Notes under the pieces: model-generated
What the model saw: only the letters and a program-made list of their open reading frames with translations
Databases searched by the model: none
Told to the model about the DNA's origin: nothing
Position numbers and translations under genes: made by a program
Source of the DNA: CAZRIZ01 sp964625885
Lineage (GTDB): Bacteria > Patescibacteriota > Saccharimonadia > Saccharimonadales > Saccharimonadaceae
Length of the DNA stretch: 64,000 nt
Direction of reading: 5' to 3'
Assembly: GCA_964625885.1 (NCBI GenBank)
Contig: CAZVBM010000002.1
Location: 15,303 to 79,302 of the forward strand
In this document: piece after piece, positions 45,681-53,592 of the stretch
How the letters are laid out: each line of letters starts with the position of its first letter
Numbering within the stretch: position 1 is the first letter of the stretch

Positions 45681-46402
45681 GCCAAGAACTGACCATACTA
45701 CAACTTTATCCAGATGAACTAAACATCTACGGCGATGGTGGCAATTTATTGGCCTTAAAGCGCCGACTAGAGTGGCGCGACATCACCGTCAATATCACGC
45801 ACCACCAAATCGGTGATAATCCCAGCCAATACAACCCAGACATTGTTATTGCTGGTGGCGGGCAAGACTCTAACCAAATTAAGATTGCCAGCGATCTAGA
45901 GCGGCTACGCGAACAACTGGCTGGCTGGATAGAGAGCGGCGTGCCATGCCTGATGATCTGCGGAGCTTATCAGATTTTAGGCAAACCTTATCAAAACAAC
46001 GACGGTGTCACTATACCTGGGTTAAAAATAATTGATATTGAAACGAGGGCTGGCAAAGAACGTATCGTCGGTAACCTGGTAATTGATAGCGACGATTTTG
46101 GCCGCATTGTTGGTTACGAGAACCACTCCGGACAAACCTACCTAGGCGCCGAACTCAAACCATTAGGTAGGGCTATAAAAGGCGGCGGTAACAACGGCCA
46201 AGACGGTACGGAAGGCTTACAATACAAGAATCTAATCGGCACCTATTGCCATGGACCAATCCTGCCGAAAAACCCCAGAGTAGCAGATTTCCTGATTACC
46301 CAAGCTTTAAAACGAAAATACGGCGAAAATGTCCAATTATCGCCACTCGATGATACCGTTGAGCTAGCGGCCCAAAGCCAATCAGCCGATAGGCCACGCT
46401 AA
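45677..46402 (+). CDS. gatD: Lipid II isoglutaminyl synthase, GatD glutaminase subunit
   Basis: CobB/CobQ-type class I glutamine amidotransferase that feeds ammonia to MurT. 241 aa: LNIYGDGGNLLALKRRL at the N-terminus, nucleophile Cys in CLMICGAYQILG, active-site His in GTYCHGPILPKNP. Translational coupling to murT by ATGA matches the obligate heterodimer. Confidence 0.93.
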   Translation: MSQELTILQLYPDELNIYGDGGNLLALKRRLEWRDITVNITHHQIGDNPSQYNPDIVIAGGGQDSNQIKIASDLERLREQLAGWIESGVPCLMICGAYQILGKPYQNNDGVTIPGLKIIDIETRAGKERIVGNLVIDSDDFGRIVGYENHSGQTYLGAELKPLGRAIKGGGNNGQDGTEGLQYKNLIGTYCHGPILPKNPRVADFLITQALKRKYGENVQLSPLDDTVELAAQSQSADRPR

Positions 46403-46406
46403 ATAA

Positions 46407-46434
46407 AACAGACCGCCTATATAGGCGGTCTGTT
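46407..46434. terminator. Bidirectional terminator
   Basis: AACAGACCGCC-TATATA-GGCGGTCTGTT between convergent gatD and the gene at 46455. Confidence 0.85.
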
Positions 46435-46454
46435 CAAATTGTTTAACTTAAAAA

Positions 46455-46880
46455 CTATTTCTTATCTAGCTTATTGCTAATTTCGCCCAAGTAGCGGTAG
46501 ATCTTGATAATGATCATCGCAAACTGGAAGGTGATCCATAGCGCAATATTACCAACAACCAAGGTTAATAGGAACGCTAAGAAGCTAGCACTAATTAACT
46601 CGAAAGAGATTAAAGTGGTGAACAAAGCCATGGCTAGGTAGACTAATTTAAGAATCGCTTCAACCCGTAGACGCTTGAAGTTAACGAAGTCGTGTAACTT
46701 GACCGCAAAACCCTTAAACTTGTCACGTGACTGACGAGCAAAGAAGAAATAGATTACTAAAGCACCAACAATCGCCAGAACCAGAGCGATAATACCCCAG
46801 ATCGACAGCGCCGACAACAAGACCGGGCTTGAAGTGGTGACACGAGTGGTTGGATAATCTAAACCATAACTACTATACAT
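46455..46880 (-). CDS. Hypothetical three-helix membrane protein
   Basis: 141 aa with membrane segments at about 25-48, 75-97 and 100-122, and short charged loops. Recognised only as a protein type common in CPR envelopes; no function. Monocistronic, SD AAGGAAG. Confidence 0.6.
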   Translation of the reverse strand: MYSSYGLDYPTTRVTTSSPVLLSALSIWGIIALVLAIVGALVIYFFFARQSRDKFKGFAVKLHDFVNFKRLRVEAILKLVYLAMALFTTLISFELISASFLAFLLTLVVGNIALWITFQFAMIIIKIYRYLGEISNKLDKK

Positions 46881-46992
46881 ATCTTCCTTTCATTAAATTA
46901 TTTTAATCATATGTTAATCTAATAATTTTTGCAACTGGCAAAGCTCACAGCCTTGATTTTATTAGCAAAATCTACTATACTTTGTACCTAAT

Positions 46993-47069
46993 CGGGGCGT
47001 GGCGCAGCTTGGTAGCGCGCGCGGTTTGGGACCGTGAGGTCGCAAGTTCAAATCTTGTCGCCCCGACCA
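46993..47069 (+). tRNA. tRNA-Pro (TGG)
   Basis: 77 nt with CCA. Acceptor CGGGGCG/CGCCCCG; anticodon stem CGCGG/CCGTG with loop TTTGGGA; T-arm GCAAG-TTCAAAT-CTTGT. Confidence 0.95.
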
Positions 47070-47107
47070 AATAAAATTAGTCACCTTCATGGTGGCTGAT
47101 TTTATTT
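47069..47107 (+). terminator. Terminator of tRNA-Pro(TGG)
   Basis: AAATAAAAT.AGTCACC / GGTGGCT.ATTTTATTT, immediately after CCA. Confidence 0.8.
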
Positions 47108-47108
47108 G

Positions 47109-47263
47109 ACCACGGAATGGTGAGTTGAACTTGCGACGTTTTGCGCCAGCAAAACAAGTCGCAAGTCGTGAAGTGAGTGAAGCGAGTGAAAAGCAGGCCG
47201 AAGGCTTGTTTTTCCGAGCGAACGAGCGGAAGAGCGAGTAATACGAGCGATAATCTTGTCCCA
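47109..47263 (+). repeat. tRNA-tail element of tRNA-Pro(TGG)
   Basis: GTTGAACTTGCGAC (inverted T-arm), hairpin GTTTTGC-GCCA-GCAAAAC, GTCGCAAGT (direct copy), G/C-rich body from CGTGAAGTGAG to ATACGAGCGAT, then AATCTTGTCCC (T-arm end). Confidence 0.75.
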
Positions 47264-47270
47264 AATATTG

Positions 47271-47355
47271 TATAATTAGAGCATCTGAGCGAAAAGCGAA
47301 ACCTTGTTTCAGCTTTTCCGAAGATGTGAATAATTACACGTAGTATAATCAAGCT
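47271..47355 (+). promoter_or_regulatory. Structured leader of the deacetylase gene, shared with murT
   Basis: TATAAT at 47271-47276, stem CATCT/AGATG (47282-47286 with 47322-47326), inner stem GAAAAGC/GCTTTTC, third stem GAAAC/GTTTC, second TATAAT (47344-47349) 6 nt before the GTG. Confidence 0.7.
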
Positions 47356-48801
47356 GTGAGAAAGAAATTAGAACTCTTTAAACAAAGATTAGGCAGGCTA
47401 GTCAAAAACGACAAGACTCCCTACTTATTTATCCTTCTCAGTGGCGTGATTTTTCTAGCCCTGGCTTATATCTTTCAAGAAAATGGCATCGGTCTAACTA
47501 GTAGACAAGCCTACTTAAAAAACTCCGCCTATAACGGCGTCAGCAGCAACTTTGTAACCGAACAAAAATGGCACCTTAAATCACAACGCGAATATCCAAT
47601 TACTTCAAACAATGATGTCAACCAAAAACTGGCTCAAAAAATTAATAATTTCCATCAGGAGTATTTGAATCGTCTTAAAAACAAAACTCACAAATTGAGC
47701 TACGAAGAAAACACTAGCTTTAGCGTCACCTACAATCGCAACCAACTGCTATCAATATCAATTAATTCCGTACAAGATTCAGACAATAAGACCGTCACTA
47801 TGTTGACTGATTCGGAAACCTTTGACCTAACCACCGGAAAGCCAATCGGCCTAGCCGACATATTTATCAACACTGATTGCTTACACTCCAGAGCTCTACC
47901 AGATCTACGCCAGCTGGTTGTCAAGGAAATTCAGCAAGCGAAGCCAGATTTTGATTCTAATAAGTTAAGCCAGACACTAACGGTAGAATTAGCTAATAAT
48001 TTTCTAGTTCATCAAGATGGTAGTTTTCAATTTGAGTTTACGCCAGAAAAGCTTGGCGCCGATTTCAATGGCAGAATAGTCGTAAACTTGCCGGCAACCC
48101 GCTACTTATCAAGCATAAAACCAGATCTAGCCAAGAGGTTATTTGACCAAGCGGTCATCGACCTCAACTCACCCGAGAGTCCGCAAAACCGATCGGGATT
48201 TTGCAGCAAGAACCCATGCGTCGCCCTGACTTTCGACGACGGACCGAGCGACCAAACTCCCCAAATTCTAGATATTCTGCAAAAATACAATGTCAAAGCT
48301 ACTTTCTTTGTTTTGGGTAAAAAAGCTCACGATCACCCTGACATTATTAAGCGACAAATTGATGAGGGACATCAAGTAGGCTATCACGGCTGGAACCACA
48401 CCGCCTTTAACCGATTGAGGCCTGAGCAAATCCATGACGAACTCAATCGCACCGACGAGATTTTTCGAGCTAATAATTACATCTCAAGAGTAGCTCGACC
48501 ACCTTATGGAACATTAAATCAAAAATCCATTGATGTTTTACGCGATCGCAATCAAGATATTATCCTATGGTCGGTTGACCCGCGCGACTGGGATGTCAAG
48601 GACGCCGAGCAAATCTACAACCGCGTCATAACCGCCAGCCACAACGGCGCCATTATTTTACTCCACGATATTTACCCCAGCACCGCTGATGCAGTCGAGC
48701 CAATTATTAATTATTTTCAAAACAACGGCTTTTACTTAGTAACCGCCAATACACTACTTGGCGACGTGCCACCATCTGGCAGTATTTATCGCCGACGCTA
48801 G
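47356..48801 (+). CDS. Membrane-anchored peptidoglycan/polysaccharide deacetylase
   Basis: 481 aa: membrane helix at about 22-40, a DUF3298/RsiV-like domain (about 75-265) and a C-terminal NodB deacetylase domain. NodB motifs are complete: metal Asp pair ALTFDDGPSD, metal His in GYHGWNHTAFNRL, RPPYGTLNQKS, WSVDPRDWDV and ILLHDIYP. The layout resembles Bacillus PdaC. GTG start, 6 nt after a TATAAT. The leader shared with murT suggests coordinated wall modification. Confidence 0.9.
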   Translation: MRKKLELFKQRLGRLVKNDKTPYLFILLSGVIFLALAYIFQENGIGLTSRQAYLKNSAYNGVSSNFVTEQKWHLKSQREYPITSNNDVNQKLAQKINNFHQEYLNRLKNKTHKLSYEENTSFSVTYNRNQLLSISINSVQDSDNKTVTMLTDSETFDLTTGKPIGLADIFINTDCLHSRALPDLRQLVVKEIQQAKPDFDSNKLSQTLTVELANNFLVHQDGSFQFEFTPEKLGADFNGRIVVNLPATRYLSSIKPDLAKRLFDQAVIDLNSPESPQNRSGFCSKNPCVALTFDDGPSDQTPQILDILQKYNVKATFFVLGKKAHDHPDIIKRQIDEGHQVGYHGWNHTAFNRLRPEQIHDELNRTDEIFRANNYISRVARPPYGTLNQKSIDVLRDRNQDIILWSVDPRDWDVKDAEQIYNRVITASHNGAIILLHDIYPSTADAVEPIINYFQNNGFYLVTANTLLGDVPPSGSIYRRR

Positions 48802-48823
48802 TTCTATGATAAAATTAGAAAAT

Positions 48824-48899
48824 CGGGATGTGGCGCAGTTGGTAGCGCGCACGGCTGGGGGCCGTGAGGTCGCCTGTTCAAGTCAGGTCATCCCGACCA
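48824..48899 (+). tRNA. tRNA-Pro (GGG)
   Basis: 76 nt with CCA. Acceptor CGGGATG/CATCCCG; anticodon stem CACGG/CCGTG with loop CTGGGGG. Confidence 0.95.
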
Positions 48900-48936
48900 T
48901 CCTCCTTCGCTGTCTTCTGGACAGCTACGGAGGATG
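48899..48936 (+). terminator. ATCCTCC-type hairpin after tRNA-Pro(GGG)
   Basis: ATCCTCC..GCTGTC / GGACAGC..GGAGGAT without a long T-tract; transcription may continue to the next tRNA. Confidence 0.6.
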
Positions 48937-48981
48937 CAGTCCGTAGCCTTTGGCGAAGGAGTGCATTTTATCAACACGCAT

Positions 48982-49058
48982 CGGGGCGTGGCGCAGCTTG
49001 GTAGCGCGCACCGTTCGGGACGGTGAGGTCGCCTGTTCAAATCAGGTCGCCCCGACCA
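48982..49058 (+). tRNA. tRNA-Pro (CGG)
   Basis: 77 nt with CCA. Acceptor CGGGGCG/CGCCCCG; anticodon stem CACCG/CGGTG with loop TTCGGGA; T-arm GCCTG-TTCAAAT-CAGGT. Confidence 0.95.
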
Positions 49059-49096
49059 TAAAAATTGACTCACCTTTTGGTGGGTCAATTTTTATC
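49058..49096 (+). terminator. Terminator of tRNA-Pro(CGG)
   Basis: ATAAAAATTGACTCACC / GGTGGGTCAATTTTTAT. Confidence 0.85.
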
Positions 49097-49109
49097 TGTT
49101 GCGCGCAAC

Positions 49110-49316
49110 ATGTTTGACTGGCGACCTTTTGCGTAGCAAAAATTGGTCGCCTGTCGTGGAGTGAACGAAGCGAAGAAAAGCGCGTAGCATTTTTCTGAGC
49201 GAGTGAACGGAGGAGCGAAACGAAGTGGAGCGATAATCAGGCCTGATACTATCGTAATATTGGTGGCTGATTTTATTTGGCCACGGAGTGGTGAGTTGAA
49301 CAGGCGTGCCTGTTCG
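49110..49316 (+). repeat. tRNA-tail elements of tRNA-Pro(CGG)
   Basis: First unit: GGCGACC, TTTTGCGTAGCAAAA, GGTCGCCTGT, body CGTGGAGTGAACG...GTGGAGCGAT, then AATCAGG (T-arm end). A second unit begins near 49261 (hairpin, GGCCACGG, GAACAGGCG-TGCCTGTTC) and is interrupted by the structured RNA at 49337; its tail CATAATCAGGCCC appears at 49501-49513. Confidence 0.7.
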
Positions 49317-49336
49317 CGAATGAACTCAGCCTACAT

Positions 49337-49470
49337 ACGATCATGTGACCGGTTTAATAATTACTTTGAAGGGAATCTCGCAGTTACGACGGAGAGCTTA
49401 GCGCAGACGGCCCTGTAACGACAGGCGCCGTCAAGTGTCCCTGAAAAGTAATTATTAAATATCAGGTCGT
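49337..49470 (+). ncRNA. Structured RNA family, copy 1
   Basis: Outer pair ACGATC/GGTCGT, then a perfect 15-bp stem (49353-49367 with 49445-49459), inner AGGGA/TCCCT, a hairpin TCTC..GTTACGAC..GAGA, the segment TTAGCGCA, and a stem GACGGC/GCCGTC capped by CCTGT-AACG-ACAGG. Shares motifs with two copies at 53452-53714. Strand assumed from motif orientation; function unknown. Confidence 0.6.
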
Positions 49471-49514
49471 ATTAGAAATAGACAAGCAGGGTGGACGAAG
49501 CCCATAATCAGGCC

Positions 49515-50990
49515 CTAAAACAACTTCTCACCGTAAATTTCATTTTCTAACTCATCATGATCATGACACCAAACCTGCGCAATAAACTGACTTTTCTTAG
49601 CTAATTTATCATTGTTCCACGGTGGCAAGAAACATTCCGGACACCAATGCCCAGTTTTTAAGACTAAATACGGACTGGCCTCAAATTCGTGACCTTCGGA
49701 ACAAACCCATTTCAATTTAGTTTGCAAATCGCCCTTTTTCATTTTATTAGACAAACAGTCGCCACCACGAAACTGAGCGGCTCGCTTCATATCAGCCAAA
49801 TCTAACTGGTCTAACGGTTTTGTTTCATCATAACCATGGTCTAATTTTGAATGCGCTTCATCGTGCACTAAACTAAAACCATCCCAGCCACCAGGAATCG
49901 CCTGCCATTTTTCAACCGAGCCAAAGAAAGCCTTAAATTTAGCCACTTCACCATGTTTTAGCCAATAGAGTGGCGCATTGGGCCGGTTGGCACGCGGTAA
50001 CATAAAGAATCGCTTTACCAAACTAGCTGGGATATATTTCAGTAATTTTAATTTGAGCGGTAGATCTCGTTTAATCTCTGCCAAAACATCATCAACCGTT
50101 TCGGTTCGAAAGTCTAAATAATTATTTAAATCATCGGAATCCAAATACCACATGCCATGAAAATTACGCAGCGCATACCAATTTGGCTGTTCTAATGATT
50201 TAAGATCCACCCCTAACATACGATAAAACTTGTCTAAAAATTCAAAGGCCGTCAAGCGATTGGCCGCGCCACCACCAATATTATAGACTCGGCTCCAGAA
50301 TCCACTAGGTAGCTCTTTGGTGCAGAGATTGTATAGCAGCCGACCAGAATCACGCGCCGTAATCCACTCCAAGCTATTGTTGAGTGGCTGATGATAACTA
50401 ATACCATCGTCCACCGCAAAAATATCTTTGTGTATAATGCCCGTCTGACGGAGCGACACCCACTGCTTTATACCAGATTCAATCACATAACGTTCAGCTG
50501 CCACTTTGGAAATGGAATAATAGTCAAAAGCACTCGGTAGTAGTGGATCGCCGACTCGCCCCCAGTGGACTGGAATTGGCCGATTGCCATACTGACCAAT
50601 ACTACCAATGTAAACAAATTTAGTTGTTTCACCCTGCCCAAGTTCTATCACCGCATCGACTAAGTTTTTTGTGCCACCAAAATTAATTCGCCAGGCTAGT
50701 TTTGGACGCGTATCGGCCATCGGCGAGACCAACGCCGCAATATGCAAAACAATATCTATCCCAGATACAGCCTTTTTAACATCGTCATAATTGGTTAAAT
50801 CACCCCAAACAATTTTAATATCTAGATTATCTTGATAGGGCGCCAAGACCTTCTTGTCTGACTCACTTGGCAAAGAGAATATTACCAAATCAAATTGGTC
50901 AGTCTTTTCAGCCAATTGACGCAAAGCCTCACGCCCCATATTGCCAGTCGCGCCGGTTAAAAGAACCTTGGTTTTTTTAGCTTGACTCAT
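49515..50990 (-). CDS. NAD-dependent epimerase/dehydratase fused to a treble-clef zinc finger
   Basis: 491 aa. Residues 1-330 are an extended SDR: VLLTGATGNMGREALRQL nucleotide motif, then active-site DYYSISKVAAERY (Tyr and Lys). Residues about 405-460 form a treble-clef zinc finger of the GG.CLS...TKL.W.C..GH pattern (GGDCLSNKM, KWVCSEGHEFEAS, TGHWCPEC), a module usually found attached to nucleases and phage proteins. The link between the two domains is unexplained. The gene has no coupled neighbour. Confidence 0.82.
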   Translation of the reverse strand: MSQAKKTKVLLTGATGNMGREALRQLAEKTDQFDLVIFSLPSESDKKVLAPYQDNLDIKIVWGDLTNYDDVKKAVSGIDIVLHIAALVSPMADTRPKLAWRINFGGTKNLVDAVIELGQGETTKFVYIGSIGQYGNRPIPVHWGRVGDPLLPSAFDYYSISKVAAERYVIESGIKQWVSLRQTGIIHKDIFAVDDGISYHQPLNNSLEWITARDSGRLLYNLCTKELPSGFWSRVYNIGGGAANRLTAFEFLDKFYRMLGVDLKSLEQPNWYALRNFHGMWYLDSDDLNNYLDFRTETVDDVLAEIKRDLPLKLKLLKYIPASLVKRFFMLPRANRPNAPLYWLKHGEVAKFKAFFGSVEKWQAIPGGWDGFSLVHDEAHSKLDHGYDETKPLDQLDLADMKRAAQFRGGDCLSNKMKKGDLQTKLKWVCSEGHEFEASPYLVLKTGHWCPECFLPPWNNDKLAKKSQFIAQVWCHDHDELENEIYGEKLF

Positions 50991-51026
50991 TACACTTAAT
51001 TGTACATCAAAATTTTAACCCAAAGA

Positions 51027-51052
51027 AAAATCGGGCTTAACGCCCGATTTGG
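51027..51052 (-). terminator. Terminator of the 92-aa coiled-coil gene
   Basis: AAATCGGGC-GTTAA-GCCCGATTT then TTCTTT on the minus strand. Confidence 0.75.
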
Positions 51053-51065
51053 AGAAATAATTTGC

Positions 51066-51344
51066 TTAAATGGCAAGTTCTAAATCCGAAATGTACGCAC
51101 CAATTTCGGCAGACTGCTTTTCAAGACTTTCTAGCTCACTCTCGACGTTGTCGGTAGAGCGACCATCATTCTGCAACTCGGCAAGCAACTCGCACTGCTT
51201 GACGTACCTGTTGTGGACGCACTCCAGTGCCTCATTAGCTTCCCTTAGTTTGCGATCCCTAAACTCGACAGCCTCATGGTCCAAGCCACGAGAGAGGTAA
51301 TCGGCTATCATGGTTAACGCTCTTGTGTCTATATCATATTTCAT
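51066..51344 (-). CDS. Small coiled-coil hypothetical protein (92 aa)
   Basis: Acidic, fully helical, no membrane segment; heptad pattern over about 20-90. SD AAAGGAGGGC before the ATG. Own consensus promoter and terminator. Related in size, style and leader motif to the 80-aa gene upstream. Confidence 0.6.
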   Translation of the reverse strand: MKYDIDTRALTMIADYLSRGLDHEAVEFRDRKLREANEALECVHNRYVKQCELLAELQNDGRSTDNVESELESLEKQSAEIGAYISDLELAI

Positions 51345-51395
51345 AACATAGCCCTCCTTTTTGTACTAGCACCCTTACGAGCGCCTCATCCTACA

Positions 51396-51424
51396 ATTAT
51401 AGCATAAAAATGTATAAATATCAA
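51396..51424 (-). promoter_or_regulatory. Promoter of the 92-aa gene
   Basis: Minus strand: TTGATA (51419-51424), 17-bp spacer, TATAAT (51396-51401). The leader contains GGCGCT and GGTGCTAGTA, also present upstream of the 80-aa gene. Confidence 0.8.
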
Positions 51425-51447
51425 ATAAAAGCCGGGTTTTTACCCGG
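51424..51447 (-). terminator. Terminator overlapping the stop codon of the 80-aa gene
   Basis: Minus strand: GCCGGGT-AAAA-ACCCGGC then TTTTATTT; the TAA stop is inside the hairpin. Confidence 0.8.
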
Positions 51448-51682
51448 CATTGAGCATTTCGCCAAAAGTTTCTAGCTCGGCAATAAAATGAGAAATAGTT
51501 TCAATTTTAGCCTCAATACTCTTACGATCTTTTGCTGAAGCGGTTTCATATTGTTCGTCTAGTTTTTTTAACTCAGCTCGACTCTCGCCAAGGACCCGAT
51601 TCATCAAATCTCGTGCCTTGTCCCGCTCATCCAAAAGAAACAGTTTGTTTAGTTCGATCCTAACGTCATCACGATACAGCAA
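51440..51682 (-). CDS. Small coiled-coil hypothetical protein (80 aa)
   Basis: Helical, charged (EKDxxR-type heptads), no membrane segment. Start is TTG, 7 nt after GGAGGG. Tandem with the 92-aa gene; both may be coiled-coil adaptors or small regulators. Function unknown. Confidence 0.55.
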   Translation of the reverse strand: MLYRDDVRIELNKLFLLDERDKARDLMNRVLGESRAELKKLDEQYETASAKDRKSIEAKIETISHFIAELETFGEMLNAG

Positions 51683-51729
51683 TCAAACTCCCTCCTTCGC
51701 TTATACTAGCACCAAAAAGCGCCACAACC

Positions 51730-51758
51730 ATCATACAGTCATAGCGCTTTTATATCAA
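51730..51758 (-). promoter_or_regulatory. Promoter of the 80-aa gene
   Basis: Minus strand: TTGATA (51753-51758), 17-bp spacer, TATGAT (51730-51735). Confidence 0.75.
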
Positions 51759-51767
51759 GCAGGCTAT

Positions 51768-53279
51768 TTATTTGGCGTATTCTTCGGCGCGAGTTTCGCG
51801 CACGACATTAACCTTAATCACACCCGGATATTGCATAGTGCTTTCGATTTTTATAGCAATATCGCGCGCCAATTTAATAGCTGACAAATCATCGACTTTT
51901 TCCGGTTTAACAATCACACGTAGCTCGCGACCGGCTGAGATCGCATAAGACTTCTCAACACCAGGAAAGGCGTTGGCAACATTTTCCAAGTCGCGCATGC
52001 GCTCCACAAAGTTTTCACTTGAAATGTTGCGTGCGCCTGGCCGAGCGGCTGAAACCGCATCAACTACACGTACCACCAGAGCTTCTGTTGTAGTAGCTTC
52101 GATATCCTCGTGGTGCGCTTCCATGGCGTGCGCTATCTCTTTTGACATGCCATATTTACGAGCTAATTCAGCGCCAATTACATGGTGCTTGCCTTCAATC
52201 TTATGCGTCACCGCCTTGCCAATATCGTGGAATAGGGCGGCTGTCTTGGTGATTTTGACATCAGCACCAATTTCCTCAGCAATTTGCCCGGCTAATTGGG
52301 CCATTTCAATTGAGTGCTTCAAAACGTTTTGGCCATAAGACGTACGATATTTTAATTCACCGAGCAGGTGCAGCATCTCGCGCGGCATGCCAATCAATCC
52401 AACCTCACGCGCTGCGTCTTCACCAGCCCTCACAATTTCTTTATCAATTTCTTTTTCAGCTTTAACAACTACTTCTTCAATGCGAGAGGGGTTAATGCGC
52501 CCATCTTTCATCAAGAGCTCAAGCGCTAGACGAGCTACTTGGCGACGCACTGGATCAAACGAGCTCAACACTACCATGCCAGGGGTTTCGTCGATTAAAA
52601 TGTCAACACCGGTGGCGCGTTGCAAGGTCTGGATGTTTCGCCCCTCCTTACCAATAATTCGCCCTTTCATTTCATCATCCGGCAACTCTACTGACGTTAC
52701 TGTGTGTTCAGAAGTGACTTCTGAGCTCATGCGCTCCATAGCGCCTAATAAAATCATCTGAGCACTCTCTTCGGCCGCCTCAGTCGCTTCGTTCTTTAAT
52801 TTACTAATCAAACCAGTCAAGTCGTCTTTGACGTTCTTTTCAGTCATGTCAAGCAGCTTTTGACGTGCCTCGTCCTTAGTCAATTTAGCAATTTTCTCCA
52901 ATTTTTCTTCTTGCTTTTGGCGAATATCTAAAACCGCATTCTTTAGATCTTCCAACTCTTGTGTCTGTTGGCGCAAAGAATCCATCTTTTCATCGGCCTG
53001 CTCGTTCTTTTTATCAAGTAGAGCCTCACGCTCAGTTAGGCGACTTTCGACGCGGTCCAGTTCTTTGCGACGACTAGCCTCATCACGCTTAGCCTGTTCT
53101 AAAACCTTATCGGCGTTACTTTGAGCTTCTTTGGCTAATTTGCGCGCCTTATCTTCGGCTTCTTTTACTAAATCGTCAGCCTTTTGCTGGTGTTTTTTCG
53201 CCTTGGTCGTCAAGACACCATAAGCCGCGCCACCACCAATAGCTAGGCCAGCTAGCGAGGCAATCACTATTTCTATCAT
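51768..53279 (-). CDS. rny: Ribonuclease Y
   Basis: Membrane-bound endoribonuclease that starts mRNA decay. 503 aa: N-terminal membrane helix (1-22), long coiled coil (about 25-165), KH domain with GRIIGKEGRNIQTLQR, then an HD domain with the metal motif LFHDIGKAVTH and AMEAHHEDIEATT. All standard domains are present; length is typical (about 510-520). Confidence 0.95.
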   Translation of the reverse strand: MIEIVIASLAGLAIGGGAAYGVLTTKAKKHQQKADDLVKEAEDKARKLAKEAQSNADKVLEQAKRDEASRRKELDRVESRLTEREALLDKKNEQADEKMDSLRQQTQELEDLKNAVLDIRQKQEEKLEKIAKLTKDEARQKLLDMTEKNVKDDLTGLISKLKNEATEAAEESAQMILLGAMERMSSEVTSEHTVTSVELPDDEMKGRIIGKEGRNIQTLQRATGVDILIDETPGMVVLSSFDPVRRQVARLALELLMKDGRINPSRIEEVVVKAEKEIDKEIVRAGEDAAREVGLIGMPREMLHLLGELKYRTSYGQNVLKHSIEMAQLAGQIAEEIGADVKITKTAALFHDIGKAVTHKIEGKHHVIGAELARKYGMSKEIAHAMEAHHEDIEATTTEALVVRVVDAVSAARPGARNISSENFVERMRDLENVANAFPGVEKSYAISAGRELRVIVKPEKVDDLSAIKLARDIAIKIESTMQYPGVIKVNVVRETRAEEYAK

Positions 53280-53451
53280 AAAACCCTTTCATCTGGGCGA
53301 TCGTTTTCATCGCCTGTAAAAATATTCTTAAATCCGCGTCTTCGTCAAAAAATGGTCACTAAACGCTAATTAGATTGTAGCACAAAGCCATTTAGCGCGC
53401 GACTAATTATTAAAACCGACAACTAGTTTGCGTCATTGTCCTTTATTCCGT

Positions 53452-53577
53452 ACGGCCAGTTCAACAACTCACCAGCAGACAATCTCGCAGTTACGACGAG
53501 AGTTTAGCGCGAGCAGCCCTGTGACGACAGGCGCTGCCGACGCGTGTCTGATGGGGAGTTGTTGAACATCAGGCCGT
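53452..53577 (+). ncRNA. Structured RNA family, copy 2
   Basis: Outer pair ACGGCC/GGCCGT, a 12-bp stem (53459-53470 with 53556-53567), CAGACA/TGTCTG, hairpin TCTCG-CAGTTACGA-CGAGA, GTTTAGCGC, then GCAGC/GCTGC capped by CCTGT-GACG-ACAGG. The 3' boundary ATCAGGCCGT matches ATCAGGTCGT of copy 1. Confidence 0.6.
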
Positions 53578-53592
53578 GGGTTAGCCTGGATT

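Noticed and set aside
47077..47352. Small open frames across tRNA-tail regions (also 31126-31374, 38277-38588, 49203-49418, 53544-53744)
   Set aside because: They read through tRNA or structured RNA repeats, lack ribosome sites and have biased, low-complexity products.
49380..49430. Guanidine-II riboswitch (paired ACGA-type loops)
   Set aside because: The outer stem, junction and spacing do not fit the mini-ykkC layout, and no guanidine-related gene is downstream.
53459..53567. Integron attC-like site (GTTCAAC ... GTTGAAC at the ends of RNA copy 2)
   Set aside because: Copies 1 and 3 lack these end motifs, and no integrase or cassette array is in the window.
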